Source: Candidatus Methylomirabilota bacterium (lineage in GTDB: Bacteria; Methylomirabilota; Methylomirabilia; Methylomirabilales; Methylomirabilaceae). Taken from it: a DNA stretch of 36,766 nucleotides. The stretch covers positions 1 through 36,766 of the forward strand of contig JACQQF010000021.1 in the NCBI GenBank assembly GCA_016207095.1. The letters are read 5' to 3'. The notes beneath the pieces are model-generated. The model ran no database searches, was not told the DNA's origin, and worked only from the letters and a program-made list of their open reading frames with translations. Made by a program: the position numbers and the translations under genes. Below, piece after piece: positions 23,421-34,817 of this stretch; the first letter of the stretch is position 1; each line of letters begins with the position of its first letter.

Positions 23421-23516
23421 CGGTGCCGCAACGTGAAGAGCGGGTCGGTGTGCCGCCCGCGATCATGGGCCGAGAGAGGTCACCAGGTAGTTATGGTCCA
23501 GTCCTCCTCGTGGTGG

Positions 23517-25154
23517 CTATTTCACGCGCTTTTTCAAGGCGCTCGTCAGGCGCTGCAACGCTGGCGAGCTATCGTGCGGGTCCAGGTGTACATCCAGAAT
23601 GCAAAAACCTTCCGTGTGCCCGCGTGAAACCCGGAGCGCCTCGTCAAGTTGCTCTTCAGTCTCGATATCAAAGCCTCTGCCGGCGCCGAGGACCTCCGGG
23701 ACGCGGTGGTACCTCCAGGGGTGCACATCATTGAAGGGGCCGTCCAGCATGGGCCGCTCCGTCCCGTACCCACCGTTATTGAGAACAACCACGATCGGGC
23801 TCAGGTGGTATCGGGCGATGGTGGACAGCTCCATACCTGTCATCTGGAAGGCGCCATCCCCAACCAGCACCAACGGACGCAGCTTCGGGTTCGCGAGTTG
23901 TACGCCAAGGCTAGCGGGGACCGCATAACCCATGGAAAGATAGTTCGCGGGGGAGAGAAACTCGGTGCCGCCGTGGACGAACAAGTCAGCGCCGCCAAAC
24001 AGCGCGTCTCCCGGGTCAGCGATAACGACTGTGTCATCGTCCAGGAAGGCGTTCAGCCGCTGGAACAGTCGCTTCACCGTGACCTTCTCTCCCGGGACCG
24101 GTGAGAAGGCTTGAGGCGGTTTCGGATGAGGTATCATGCCCGGCTCTCGGCGGGTGATCTTTGCATCGATCAGTCCCTGGATGAAATCCTGCAGGCGCAC
24201 CTCTTCATAATTGTGGTAGCGGATCGACGCCTTCTCGCTCGTGACGGAGATGGAACGCTCCTGCTCAAGGCGCGCTGTGAAGACTCCGAGCTCGATATCG
24301 GTCATGAAGGCGCCGAGCAAGATCAGGCAGTCGCTCGACTCGACATACTCGCGGACCTCTTCCAGGCCCATGCCTCCTTCATAGACGCCCAGATAGCAGG
24401 GATGACGCTCCACGATCACCGACTTACTCAGGAGTGTGGATGCGACCGGGATGTTGGTGTTCTCGACGAGTTGAACCAGCGCACCCTGCAGCCCGAACCG
24501 ATGAAGCTCCACGCCGGCGATGATCACGGGTTTCTGGGCCGCATTGATCATGTCAACCGCTTCTCGGAGCACTTCACGCAAGGTGTCCGGGTTGCTTGTG
24601 TCCTCCTTCTGCTGGGAGACGTGAGACGTGTTGGTTGGCGCGGAGACTACGTCGCGGGGGATTTCAATGTAGACCGGGCGTTGAAACCTCAGCATTGTTG
24701 CAAGGACGCGATCGATCTCAAGAGGGGCGGTCTCTGGGTCATGTAATACCGTGGAGGCAACTGTGAGCTGCTCGAACACCTTGTACTGCGAGTCAAAGTC
24801 ACGGGCCTTGTGATGCAGCAGGGGATTCTTTACGCGCTCTTTCATTCCGGGTGCCCCGCTGATGACCACCACAGGGACCCTCTCGGCGAACGCCTGCGCA
24901 GTCGAGTTGGCCACCTTCAGACCTCCGACACAGTAGGTGATGCACACGGCTCCAACGCCCTGAATCCGGGCGTACGCATCGGCCGCAAAACCAGCACCCT
25001 GTTCATCGCAGGTATTGATGACGTTCAGTGCGCTATGGACGAGCTGGTCGTAGAAGCCGAGCACGTAATCTCCGGGAACACCGAAGACATGACGAACGCC
25101 GAGCGCGAGCAAGCGTTGAATGAGGTACTCACCGATGGGCAGGGAGGTTTCCAT
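23517..25154 (-). CDS. ThDP-dependent 2-oxoacid decarboxylase (pyruvate/indolepyruvate type)
   Basis: A 545-residue decarboxylase of the PDC/IpdC group. The N-terminal pyrimidine-binding domain has Glu51 in 'NTCDEQGAGFAADAYAR', the ThDP-activating residue. The middle domain spans about 190-340. The C-terminal domain has the diphosphate motif 'VLVGDGAFQMTGMELSTIAR' ending in 'VVVLNNGGYGTER' (GDG...NN). The His pair that marks true pyruvate decarboxylase ('HH') appears as 'LLHHKARDF' near residue 115. It non-oxidatively decarboxylates a 2-oxoacid to an aldehyde; pyruvate, phenylpyruvate and indolepyruvate are all possible. Start at ATG 25154 (METSLPIGEYLIQRLL) fits the family. It stands alone; the upstream 156 bases hold only a possible TATAGT -10. 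Confidence 0.9.
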   Translation of the reverse strand: METSLPIGEYLIQRLLALGVRHVFGVPGDYVLGFYDQLVHSALNVINTCDEQGAGFAADAYARIQGVGAVCITYCVGGLKVANSTAQAFAERVPVVVISGAPGMKERVKNPLLHHKARDFDSQYKVFEQLTVASTVLHDPETAPLEIDRVLATMLRFQRPVYIEIPRDVVSAPTNTSHVSQQKEDTSNPDTLREVLREAVDMINAAQKPVIIAGVELHRFGLQGALVQLVENTNIPVASTLLSKSVIVERHPCYLGVYEGGMGLEEVREYVESSDCLILLGAFMTDIELGVFTARLEQERSISVTSEKASIRYHNYEEVRLQDFIQGLIDAKITRREPGMIPHPKPPQAFSPVPGEKVTVKRLFQRLNAFLDDDTVVIADPGDALFGGADLFVHGGTEFLSPANYLSMGYAVPASLGVQLANPKLRPLVLVGDGAFQMTGMELSTIARYHLSPIVVVLNNGGYGTERPMLDGPFNDVHPWRYHRVPEVLGAGRGFDIETEEQLDEALRVSRGHTEGFCILDVHLDPHDSSPALQRLTSALKKRVK

Positions 25155-25310
25155 AAAGGACTCTTCTAGGTGTCGCCCTGTGCGAGGTTCAACCGCATCG
25201 CGGTCAGCATTCGGTTGTTCGCGGGTCGGTGGACAAGTTCTCTGTGAGGTCCATCGTTGTGGTTATACTATAGCTGATGACACGTTGGTTGTGAAGCAAG
25301 AGCCCTGAGG

Positions 25311-26699
25311 TCATCGTTCTCGCGAGGGGGCCTGTGAAAAGTCGAAGGCGTTAGTGAGATTTGTGGCGGCGGCGTCGCGTGTGCCCAGGGGCGCCAGGCT
25401 CCAACGTGTCTCGATGAACTTCAGGATTGATGTCGTGTCGTATCGCGTGTGATCCACGAACCCCCTCTTGGCATACGGGGAGATGATGATGACCGGAACG
25501 CGTGCTCCGGGACCCCAGCGATCGACAACGGGCGGGGGAACGTGGTCCCATCGCCCGCCGTTTTCGTCGTACGCGATGATGATCGCGGAATCCGCCCAGT
25601 AGGGACTTGTCTGCACCGCTTTCACCAGCCTCGCGACATGCTCCTGACCCTTTATGACGCTGCCTGCTCCCGGATGCTCGCTGTCAGAGTCCAGCAGGAC
25701 AATAAACGACACAGCGGGCAGCGTGTTGGTGGTCAGGGCGCGCAGAAAGTCTCGCTCGTCTTTCAGGTGCGCGGCCTTGGCCTTCGTCCCATCGGCGTAA
25801 TTGGCGAAGTAGACGAATGGTTGGTGGTGGAACGCGAACGTCCGGTCGGGACGCCCGGCGAGCGCATCGTCCCAACCCTGGGCGTACCATGCCCACGAGA
25901 TGCCTGTTTCGTTCAGGCGGTCGCCGATCGTGGGAAATATTTGCGAGGGCATCAACTGCGCGGGGTCGGTGATCCTGGCCGGGTGCGGCCGGTTGATGGA
26001 AAGCGCGGTGTTGACGACGTACCCCTCGGGGGTCACGGCATTATCATCCACGACATTTCCTTGTGCGTCGAAGGTCGCGATCAGGTTCGCCGGGGCATTC
26101 GGCCAGACCGGCGTGCAGGCGCAGATCAACCAGAAATGATTCAGGAACGATCCCCCAAAGGCGGCGTGAAAAAAGTTGTCAGCCAGGGTATATTGCAGAG
26201 CGAGCTTACCGACCGGCAGTTGCGTGGCATCGTAGTAGCTCATGACCAGCCCACCGGTGGTGCTCCACGCCACGAACCTGTCCATCTTACCGCCATTAAT
26301 CTGGGCCTGTTGGGTGTAGAAGAGATGCACGGGCACGCCTGTCTTCTGGTCAGGCGGGATGTATGGTGAGAGGTCAAAAGGCTTGACCGGCAAGTCAGGC
26401 GGGACTCGCGCGTCAATGGCGTGGGGCTTTTTCGTGTTATCGATAACCGCAGGCAGTGTTGTGTAGGGCTGACCGTCCTTGTCCACCTGGTTGATAGTGG
26501 CCCCCGCGTTGGCGATTCCGTTTGCGCCGGGGAATACACCGTAGAGGCCATCGAAGCTCCAGTTTTCTTGGACAATCACGATCACGTGATTGATGTTATC
26601 GATGGGGCGCGCCGTCCTTGAGACCGGCGCGCAACTCCCCGTAAGTAGGATGCCTGCAACGGCGGCCGTGCTGAACAGGATCCAACGAGTCAACATCAT
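25311..26699 (-). CDS. Lipoprotein phosphoesterase (AcpA/phospholipase C family)
   Basis: A 462-residue exported enzyme. The N-terminus 'MMLTRWILFSTAAVAGILLT' ends in the lipobox LTGSC, so it is probably a lipid-anchored protein. The body shows the phosphoesterase family motifs: 'NHVIVIVQENWSFDGLYGVF' with 'PGANG' (QENRSFD in most members; here W replaces R), 'GGSFLNHFWLICACTP' (the GG..NH catalytic region), 'SDSEHPGAG' and 'AIIIAYDENGGRWDHVPPP' near the end. Family members hydrolyse phosphate monoesters or phospholipids in the periplasm. GGAGAG lies just upstream of the paired ATGs (26699 and 26696). It is 37 bases downstream of the adenine deaminase gene on the same strand. Confidence 0.87.
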   Translation of the reverse strand: MMLTRWILFSTAAVAGILLTGSCAPVSRTARPIDNINHVIVIVQENWSFDGLYGVFPGANGIANAGATINQVDKDGQPYTTLPAVIDNTKKPHAIDARVPPDLPVKPFDLSPYIPPDQKTGVPVHLFYTQQAQINGGKMDRFVAWSTTGGLVMSYYDATQLPVGKLALQYTLADNFFHAAFGGSFLNHFWLICACTPVWPNAPANLIATFDAQGNVVDDNAVTPEGYVVNTALSINRPHPARITDPAQLMPSQIFPTIGDRLNETGISWAWYAQGWDDALAGRPDRTFAFHHQPFVYFANYADGTKAKAAHLKDERDFLRALTTNTLPAVSFIVLLDSDSEHPGAGSVIKGQEHVARLVKAVQTSPYWADSAIIIAYDENGGRWDHVPPPVVDRWGPGARVPVIIISPYAKRGFVDHTRYDTTSILKFIETRWSLAPLGTRDAAATNLTNAFDFSQAPSRER

Positions 26700-26736
26700 C
26701 TATTCTTCTCTCCAGTCAAGGCGACCCTCCCGCTGC

Positions 26737-28461
<1,725 letters not shown>

Positions 28462-28465
<4 letters not shown>

Positions 28466-29865
28466 CGGAGCCACTCCCGCACGTCGGTGACCTCACCTGC
28501 GATGGCCGCCGCAGCCACCATGGTCGGGCTCATGAGGAGCGTCCGGCCTGTGGGGCTTCCCTGGCGCCCCTTGAAGTTCCGGTTGCTGGAGGAGGCGCAG
28601 ATCTCCCGCCCTGTCAGTTTATCCTCGTTCATCCCGAGACAGAGGGAGCAGCCGGCCTTGCGCCAGTCGAAGCCGGCCGCCTGAAAGATCTCGTGGAGAC
28701 CCTCAGCCTCGGCCGCCTTGGCCACCGCCTGCGACCCCGGGACCACGAGCGCGCGAAGGCCCCTGGCGACCTTTCGCCCGCGCGCGACCTCGGCAGCGGC
28801 CCGCAGGTCGGAGAGGCGCGCGTTGGTGCAGGAGCCGATGAAGGCAACGTCGATGGGGGTCCCTACGATCGGCCGCCCCGGCTCGAACGACATGAAGGCC
28901 AACGCCTCGGCCCAGGCGGCCCGGTCCGTCTCCGGCGCCTCGGCCGGATGCGGGATCGGCTCGCCAACGCCCACCGACTGGCCAGGGTTGATCCCCCACG
29001 TGACCATCGGCTCGATCGATTCTGCGTTCAGGTGAAACACGTCGTCGAAGGTGGCGTCCGGGTCCGTCGCCATGCTGGTCCACCACGTGACCGCCCGGTC
29101 GAAGGCCGCGCCCTGCGGTGCGAAGGGACGGCCCCTCAGGTAGGCGAACGTCGTCGCGTCGGGATTCACGTATCCGACTCGTGCTCCACCCTCGATGCTC
29201 ATGTTACAGATGGTGAGGCGCTCCTCCATCGACATCGCCTGGATCGCCGACCCCGCGTACTCATACGCGTAGCCCACTCCCCCCTTGACGCCCAGCCAGT
29301 GGATGATCGCCAGGATCACATCCTTGGCGTACACGCCCCGGGCAAGACTGCCAACCACCCGGATCTGTCGGAGTTTGGGCCTGTCCATCCCGAGACACTG
29401 CGTCGCCAGGACATCCCGCACTTGGCTGGTGCCGATCCCGAAGGCGAGGGCGCCCAGGGCCCCGTGGGTGGACGTGTGGCTGTCGCCGCAGGCGATGGTC
29501 ATGCCGGGTTGAGTCAGGCCAAGTTCAGGTCCGATGATGTGGACGATCCCCTGCCGGCCGCTGTCCAGATCGAAGAGGGGCACGCCGAACTCCTTACAGT
29601 TGCTCACGAGGTGGGCGGTCATCTCCTCAGCCAGGGCGTCACGAAACGGGCGGACCTGAGAGGCGGTGGGGACGATGTGGTCGATCGTGGCGAAGGTCCG
29701 TTCCGGAAAGCGCACGCGTAGCCCCATCTCCCGGAGCATCTGGAAGGCCTGTGGGCTCGTCACCTCGTGGATCAGGTGCAGACCGAAGAAGAGTTGTGTC
29801 TGCCCCGAGGGGAGGGTGCGAACGGTGTGGGCGTCCCACACCTTATCGAGGAGCGCCTTAGCCAT
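28462..29865 (-). CDS. leuC: 3-isopropylmalate dehydratase large subunit
   Basis: A 467-residue LeuC, the aconitase-like catalytic subunit. The 4Fe-4S cysteines are in '[17 protein letters not shown]' and '[13 protein letters not shown]'; '[19 protein letters not shown]' and '[15 protein letters not shown]' are substrate-binding segments. ATG 29865 ([15 protein letters not shown]) gives the family N-terminus; an upstream in-frame stretch to 29991 is not conserved. No ribosome site is seen, but on the minus strand a CATAAT 14-20 bases upstream could be a -10 that would give a very short leader. It is coupled to leuD. The 222-base gap 29866-30087 holds no gene. Confidence 0.95.
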
Positions 29866-30087
29866 GATAGCAGCGATTATGACACATTGCGGAGCCGCGC
29901 GCAACCAGTCCACTGGCGTATCGGAGGCCTTTCTTGAGTGGCGATCGAAGCCGCTCGACCGTGTGGTGATCGAATGATCGCCATAGCTCATCCGCGCAGA
30001 TTGCAGGGTTTGATTGGTAGGGAGCGGGGTCAGTGAAGCCCGATCGGACCTCAGACGAGGGTTGCGCGCCGGGGCGAGTGGGGTCCG

Positions 30088-31101
30088 TCAGGCCCCTTCC
30101 GGCGTCGCCATTTCCTGATATGGGTCGGGCGGGAGGTTGAGAGCCTCCTTTGGGAAGTGCTCGGCGAAAAAGATGATCACATCGCGGACCGTAACCACCC
30201 CCGCTGCCTTCCCGCCGGCATCGATCAGTGGGATGTTGCGGTAATCCCCTTCATACATCAATTTCATCGCCCGCACAACCGAATCATCCACGCTCAGCTT
30301 CGCCGGATTGGGTGTCATGAACTGCGCCACCGGCGCTGACCAACTGACCGGTTCGCCAATGATCTTATTGAGCAGGTCGCGCTCGGTGAAGATGCCATTC
30401 AGATTCCCGTGGTCGCAGATGAGGGCGCAGCCTCGATGGTTCCTCTTCATCGCCTCAATCGTGTCACGGAGAGTCGTGCTGAGCTCGACGAGGACCGGAT
30501 GGCGGGGCGTAAGATGGCGAATCTTGACCTGCTTGAGCCTGGTGACAAAGGATATCGGGGCCTCTTCTCGTCCCGGGAGATAGAATTCGAGGGCGCTGGT
30601 GTCGAGGATGTAGTTGGCAATCGCCTTTGCTGAGATGATTCTGACCGGTTTCCCATCCCTCACAATCGGGACATGGCGATACCCGCCAACCGACATCATG
30701 TTCATGACGACGCGAATCGCGTCCCCCTCCCGGACCGCCTCGGGGTTCGGCGTCATCATCTCTTTCACCTGAATCTTGCGAAGCTCCACTTCAGGTCCGC
30801 CAAGCTTATACAGCAGGTCGCGTTCGGTCAGGATGCCGACCAGCTTCTCGCCTTCAACCACGAGCGCCTGCCCGATGCCGCTGGACTTGATTCGGGAGAC
30901 AGTGTGGGCGACCGAATCAGTGGGTCCCACGATCACAAGTCGATCAAACGGGAATTCGACCTGGCCGATCGTGCCCACCATGATGTGTTGTTGTAGTCCC
31001 TCGGTCGGCAATGGCACATCGAGGGTGCGGAGGTCTTGGAGGCACTGCTCGCACTGGTCAAGTCCGGCGAGATTGTCGTGCCCGCAATTTGGGCAGATCA
31101 T
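30088..31101 (-). CDS. Zinc-ribbon protein with four CBS domains
   Basis: A 337-residue protein. An N-terminal zinc ribbon has CPNCG (3-7) and CEQC (17-20). Two pairs of CBS domains follow, at about 50-170 and 200-320. Each CBS ends in the family pattern 'GILTERDLL' (first), 'VRIISAKAI', 'GIFTERDLLNKI' and 'GVVTVRDVI', and the linkers 'EMMTPNPEAV' and 'QFMTPNPAKL' are typical. CBS pairs bind adenosyl nucleotides (AMP, ATP, SAM), so this is probably an energy-sensing adaptor with no catalytic domain. ATG 31101 has GAGGA upstream. It is 122 bases downstream of korB on the same strand, so a link to 2-oxoacid oxidoreductase control is possible. Confidence 0.88.
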   Translation of the reverse strand: MICPNCGHDNLAGLDQCEQCLQDLRTLDVPLPTEGLQQHIMVGTIGQVEFPFDRLVIVGPTDSVAHTVSRIKSSGIGQALVVEGEKLVGILTERDLLYKLGGPEVELRKIQVKEMMTPNPEAVREGDAIRVVMNMMSVGGYRHVPIVRDGKPVRIISAKAIANYILDTSALEFYLPGREEAPISFVTRLKQVKIRHLTPRHPVLVELSTTLRDTIEAMKRNHRGCALICDHGNLNGIFTERDLLNKIIGEPVSWSAPVAQFMTPNPAKLSVDDSVVRAMKLMYEGDYRNIPLIDAGGKAAGVVTVRDVIIFFAEHFPKEALNLPPDPYQEMATPEGA

Positions 31102-31223
31102 TCTGAGGTCCTCATTTTATTCTGGGCGTGTATGATGGAAGAAGCATCCAAGAGGATCCGCGCCGTTGGTGCCTTCACCCACGAATCGGGTGCCTCCTTA
31201 CCATCGGGGGAACGCGCACACGT

Positions 31224-32276
31224 CTACCCGTCCGGGCCGATGACCCACGTCTCGCCGCTGTTGAGGAGCTTCTCTAGGTTGCCCGCGCCCTTGGCCGTGA
31301 CGGCGGCCGAGACCTGCTCATCGAGCAGGGCGTCGTAGGTCGGCTTGTGAACGGCCCGAAAGACTCCAATCGGAACCGGGAATTCTGGATACTGCATGCG
31401 GCCAAGGATGTAGGCGAGGTTCGGCTCGGGCGCAGTCTCGTCGTGTACCAGGAGATCGTCAACCGTTACCCCGTTCTCTCCGATCGTCACGACCTCCGGC
31501 TTGACCCCGTACAGACGGATACCCTTGTTCCTGTCCTTGCCGAAGATCAGCGGTTTGCCCTGCTCGAGATTGACGGTGCGATCGTCCCGCACCTCGCGCT
31601 CGGAGAAATGCTTGTGCGAGCCATCGTTAAAGATATTGCAGTTCTGATACACCTCAAGGAAAGCGGAGCCCTTATGCCTGGCGAGGCGCTCAACCACGGA
31701 TGACAGGTGCTTGGGGTCGGTGTCAATCGAGCGCGCGACGAAGGTCGCTTCCGAGGCGAAGACCAAACTCAGCGGGTTGATCGGGTAGTCGATCGCTCCC
31801 ATGGGAGAGGACTTGGTCTTCTTCCCGAATTCTGAGGTTGGTGAGTATTGACCCTTGGTCAGCCCATAGATGCGGTTGTTGAAGAGGATGATCTTGATGT
31901 CGAGGTTGCGCCGGATGGCGTGAATGAAATGATTGCCGCCGATCGAGAGGGCGTCGCCGTCTCCGGTGATGACCCAGACGCTGAGCTCCGGGTTGGCCGT
32001 CTTGATTCCTGTGGCAAGCGTCGGCGCCCGCCCGTGGATCCCGTGGAAGCCATACGTATTCATATAATACGGAAACCGACTGGAACATCCGATCCCTGAG
32101 ACAAAGACAATCTTCTCTTTCGGTATGCCGAGGTCGGGCATGACCTTCTGGACCTGGGCGAGGATGGAATAGTCCCCGCAGCCGGGGCACCAACGGACGT
32201 CCTGGTCGGAAACAAAATCCTTCCTCGTCAGCGTCGCTGCAATCTTCCCATTGGTGGTAAGGGTTTGTTCACTCAT
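31224..32276 (-). CDS. korB: 2-oxoacid:ferredoxin oxidoreductase beta subunit
   Basis: A 350-residue ThDP-binding beta subunit. The cluster cysteines are C30 and C33 ('WCPGCGDYSILAQ'), C64 ('GIGCSSRFP') and one in 'YQNCNIFND'. The ThDP motif is 'VWVITGDGDALSIGGNHFIH' ending in 'IILFNNRIYGLTKGQYSPTS' (GDG...NN). The enzyme oxidises a 2-oxoacid with CoA, reducing ferredoxin, or runs in reverse as a CO2-fixing synthase. A 2-oxoglutarate substrate is assumed because the KorA/KorB pattern fits. It is transcribed after korA, 85 bases away, on the minus strand. Confidence 0.9.
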   Translation of the reverse strand: MSEQTLTTNGKIAATLTRKDFVSDQDVRWCPGCGDYSILAQVQKVMPDLGIPKEKIVFVSGIGCSSRFPYYMNTYGFHGIHGRAPTLATGIKTANPELSVWVITGDGDALSIGGNHFIHAIRRNLDIKIILFNNRIYGLTKGQYSPTSEFGKKTKSSPMGAIDYPINPLSLVFASEATFVARSIDTDPKHLSSVVERLARHKGSAFLEVYQNCNIFNDGSHKHFSEREVRDDRTVNLEQGKPLIFGKDRNKGIRLYGVKPEVVTIGENGVTVDDLLVHDETAPEPNLAYILGRMQYPEFPVPIGVFRAVHKPTYDALLDEQVSAAVTAKGAGNLEKLLNSGETWVIGPDG

Positions 32277-32361
32277 GGCTCATTCACCCCTATTCGCGTG
32301 TTGGTAGCGGTGAGATCCCCGTCAGATGCGCGGGCGGCCCAAGTCGGGTGCTGGCCGTGGC

Positions 32362-34221
32362 TCACAGGTACTCATTGATCTTTTTGACGATCTCACTGAC
32401 CTTGAACGGAAGGCCTTTCACCTTCGAAAAACTGATCGCATCAACCAGGAATCTCGCGCGAACGAGGAGCGCGAGTTGGCCAAGATTCAACTCGGGCACG
32501 ATCACCGTCTCGAATCGGCTGAGCACCTCGCCCAGGTTCCTCGGGAAGGGGTTCAGGTAGCGCAGGTGCGCGCTCGAGACCGAGGTCCCCTTCGCTCGTA
32601 GCTGCTCGGTGGCCGTGGTGATCGCGCCGTGGGTCGAGCCCCATCCGAGGACGAGCACCTTTCCCTCGGGCTCGCCGCTCACCTCTAGCAACGGGATATC
32701 CTGGGCAATCCGTGCCACCTTCTCGGCCCGCAGGCGCACCATGAAGTCGTGGTTGTCCGGGTCGTAGTTGACATTGCCAGTGATATGTTGCTTTTCCAAG
32801 CCGCCGATGCGGTGTTCCAGGCCGGGTGTTCCCGGGATCGCCCAGGGCCGCGCGAGCGTTCGCTCATCCCGAAGGTACGGGTAGAACCCCGCCTTCTCGG
32901 TGCGGAATTTCACCTCGATCCTGGGGAGGCTCTCGATCGACGGAATCTCCCATGGTTCCGAGCCATTGCCGAGGTAGCCATCCGAGAGGTACACCACCGG
33001 CGTCATGTATTTTATGGCAATCCGGAATGCCTCGATGGCCATGGAGAAGCAATCGGAGGGGGTCGCGGGAGCAACGACCGCGACCGGACATTCGCTGTTG
33101 CGCCCGAACATCACCTGCAGCAGGTCCGCCTGCTCAGTCTTCGTCGGCAGGCCCGTTGACGGGCCGCCGCGCTGGACGTCGATGATCACGATCGGAAGCT
33201 CGGTCATCACCGCCAGTCCGATGAATTCGGACTTCAGGGCGAGCCCAGGGCCGCTCGTGCCCGTGAGGCCAAGGTTGCCTGCGAATGCCGCGCCCAACGC
33301 CGCGCCCACTGCCGCGATCTCATCCTCGGCCTGGAACGTCTTCACGCCGAAGTTCTTATGAGTCGATAGCTCGTGCAGGACGTCGGAAGCGGGAGTGATC
33401 GGGTAGCTGCCGTAATAGAGCGGACGCCCCGCGAGCTGGGAGGCCGCGATGAAGCCGATCGCTGTCGCTTCATTGCCCGTGATGTTGCGGTACTTGCCCG
33501 GTTTCATGTCTGACTTCACGACGCGGTAGTGGGTCGTGAAGATCTCGGTCGTCTCCGCGTAGTTATAGCCGGCCTTGACCGCTAGTTTGTTCGCCAGTGC
33601 CACCTCCGGCATCTTGGAGAACTTCTGGTCGATCCACTTGAGGGTTGGCTCGAGCGGGCGGTCGAAGAGCCAGTACATCAGCCCCAGGGCATAGAAATTC
33701 TTGCACCGCTCCATTTGCTTGTGCGGGAGCTTGGCCTCTTCGAGCGCGCCCATCGTTAGCGACGTGATCGGCAGCTTGAAGACGCGATAACCCGACAGTG
33801 AACCGTCTTCAAGCGGGTTGGTTTCGTAGGCGGCCTTCCGTAGGTTGCTCTCGACAAACGCGTCGGTATTCACCACCAGAATGCCGCCTGGCTCCAGATC
33901 CTTGAGATTCATTTTGAGCGCGGCCGGATTCATGGCCACCAGCACGTTTGGTTCATCGCCGGGGGTGCGGATGTCGTGGCTGCTGAAGTTGAGCTGGTAT
34001 CCCGATACGCCAGGAAGACTGCCGGCCGGGGCGCGAATCTCGGCCGGGAAATCGGGGAGTGTCGAGATGTCGTTGCCGATAATTGCCGAGGTCGCGGTAA
34101 ACTGCGTCCCCGTCAACTGCATGCCATCACCGGAATCCCCTGCAAACCGAATTGTGACGGCATCGAGCTCCTCAAGCTGGTGCCGCGGGGTGGCTTGATC
34201 CTTAAGCTTGGGTGTGTCCAT
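32362..34221 (-). CDS. korA: 2-oxoacid:ferredoxin oxidoreductase fused gamma-alpha subunit
   Basis: A 619-residue fusion. Residues of about 20-200 are the gamma domain ('[20 protein letters not shown]', '[20 protein letters not shown]'). From about 230 on comes the alpha (ThDP pyrimidine) domain ('[20 protein letters not shown]', '[20 protein letters not shown]' with the activating Glu) and '[20 protein letters not shown]' with '[20 protein letters not shown]'. The C-terminal domain binds CoA. The gamma-alpha fusion with a separate beta subunit is the two-subunit form found in aerobes and many anaerobes. ATG 34221 is chosen; no strong ribosome site is visible. It is the first recognised gene of the kor unit. 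Confidence 0.92.
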   Translation of the reverse strand: MDTPKLKDQATPRHQLEELDAVTIRFAGDSGDGMQLTGTQFTATSAIIGNDISTLPDFPAEIRAPAGSLPGVSGYQLNFSSHDIRTPGDEPNVLVAMNPAALKMNLKDLEPGGILVVNTDAFVESNLRKAAYETNPLEDGSLSGYRVFKLPITSLTMGALEEAKLPHKQMERCKNFYALGLMYWLFDRPLEPTLKWIDQKFSKMPEVALANKLAVKAGYNYAETTEIFTTHYRVVKSDMKPGKYRNITGNEATAIGFIAASQLAGRPLYYGSYPITPASDVLHELSTHKNFGVKTFQAEDEIAAVGAALGAAFAGNLGLTGTSGPGLALKSEFIGLAVMTELPIVIIDVQRGGPSTGLPTKTEQADLLQVMFGRNSECPVAVVAPATPSDCFSMAIEAFRIAIKYMTPVVYLSDGYLGNGSEPWEIPSIESLPRIEVKFRTEKAGFYPYLRDERTLARPWAIPGTPGLEHRIGGLEKQHITGNVNYDPDNHDFMVRLRAEKVARIAQDIPLLEVSGEPEGKVLVLGWGSTHGAITTATEQLRAKGTSVSSAHLRYLNPFPRNLGEVLSRFETVIVPELNLGQLALLVRARFLVDAISFSKVKGLPFKVSEIVKKINEYL

Positions 34222-34402
34222 CGCGCTCCTCGATGACGTTCGAGTTTCTCAATCCTGACTCGCCCTGGTGCCCGCGGTCATCGAGCTTCTTTTCGACCGC
34301 GGCCAGCGGGGCTGGGCCCTTCGCGAGGCGGACCCTACCTGGCGATGTCACTCGATAATCCGCGACATGATATGTGCCGGGGAAGACACCGCTCGCCGGC
34401 AC
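34202..34402 (-). CDS. Possible small protein overlapping korA start
   Basis: A 66-codon frame from GTG 34402 to TAA 34202, overlapping the first 20 bases of korA. It has GC-rich third positions and an ordinary composition ('[17 protein letters not shown]', '[13 protein letters not shown]'), and its end position would couple it to korA. I know no family for it, it has no ribosome site, and the GTG start is arbitrary; it may be chance. It is the only coding-like content in the 596-base gap 34222-34817. Confidence 0.2.
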   Translation of the reverse strand: MPASGVFPGTYHVADYRVTSPGRVRLAKGPAPLAAVEKKLDDRGHQGESGLRNSNVIEERDGHTQA

Positions 34403-34555
34403 TGGGGCGACTCTTCGCTCCGATACCCGTTGTTAGAATAGCCCTCCTTCGCCATGCGGTCAAGAGAAACCCGCCGTACACGGACGAAGAAAGGTCGCCG
34501 GCGAATACCGCGAAATGTTCGTGACACGAAATCGGTGACGGAAACCTCGGCTGAT

Positions 34556-34584
34556 TTGACCGGTACGTGACTGTATGATATTTT
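34556..34584 (+). promoter_or_regulatory. Possible distal nuo promoter
   Basis: TTGACC (34556-34561) and TATTTT (34579-34584) are exactly 17 bases apart. AGGAGG follows at 34596 but no ATG does. The transcript would carry a leader of about 225 bases before nuoG. Confidence 0.4.
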
Positions 34585-34722
34585 CAAGTGTGTCGAGGAG
34601 GCAGTTAGCCGCTTGACGAAGCGTTTCAACCTCCGGTTGCTCGGTCCCAGATCGCGATCAGCGACCGAGACGCCCTGTGTGGCGGATCGGTGGGAAACCA
34701 CGCAGACAGCGGCGCTTTGCTG

Positions 34723-34751
34723 TTGACTGTTCCATGGGCGTCTACTATATT
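34723..34751 (+). promoter_or_regulatory. nuoG proximal promoter
   Basis: TTGACT (34723-34728) and TATATT (34746-34751) are exactly 17 bases apart, a near-consensus sigma-70 promoter 66 bases upstream of the nuoG ATG. It implies that nuoG is first in its transcription unit here, with no nuoE or nuoF directly before it. Confidence 0.65.
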
Positions 34752-34817
34752 ACCTGGAATCTTCAAGCGCTCCGCACAGGAACCGGCTTCATGAGCATCT
34801 GAGACCCCCGGGGAGTC

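Noticed and set aside
34348..34701. 117-codon minus-strand frame in the kor/nuo gap
   Set aside because: Arg/Ser-rich, no ribosome site, overlaps a probable promoter; not coding-like.
34613..34725. Short leader peptide after AGGAGG at 34596
   Set aside because: Only a TTG start at poor spacing is available and the 37-residue frame has no recognisable attenuator features.
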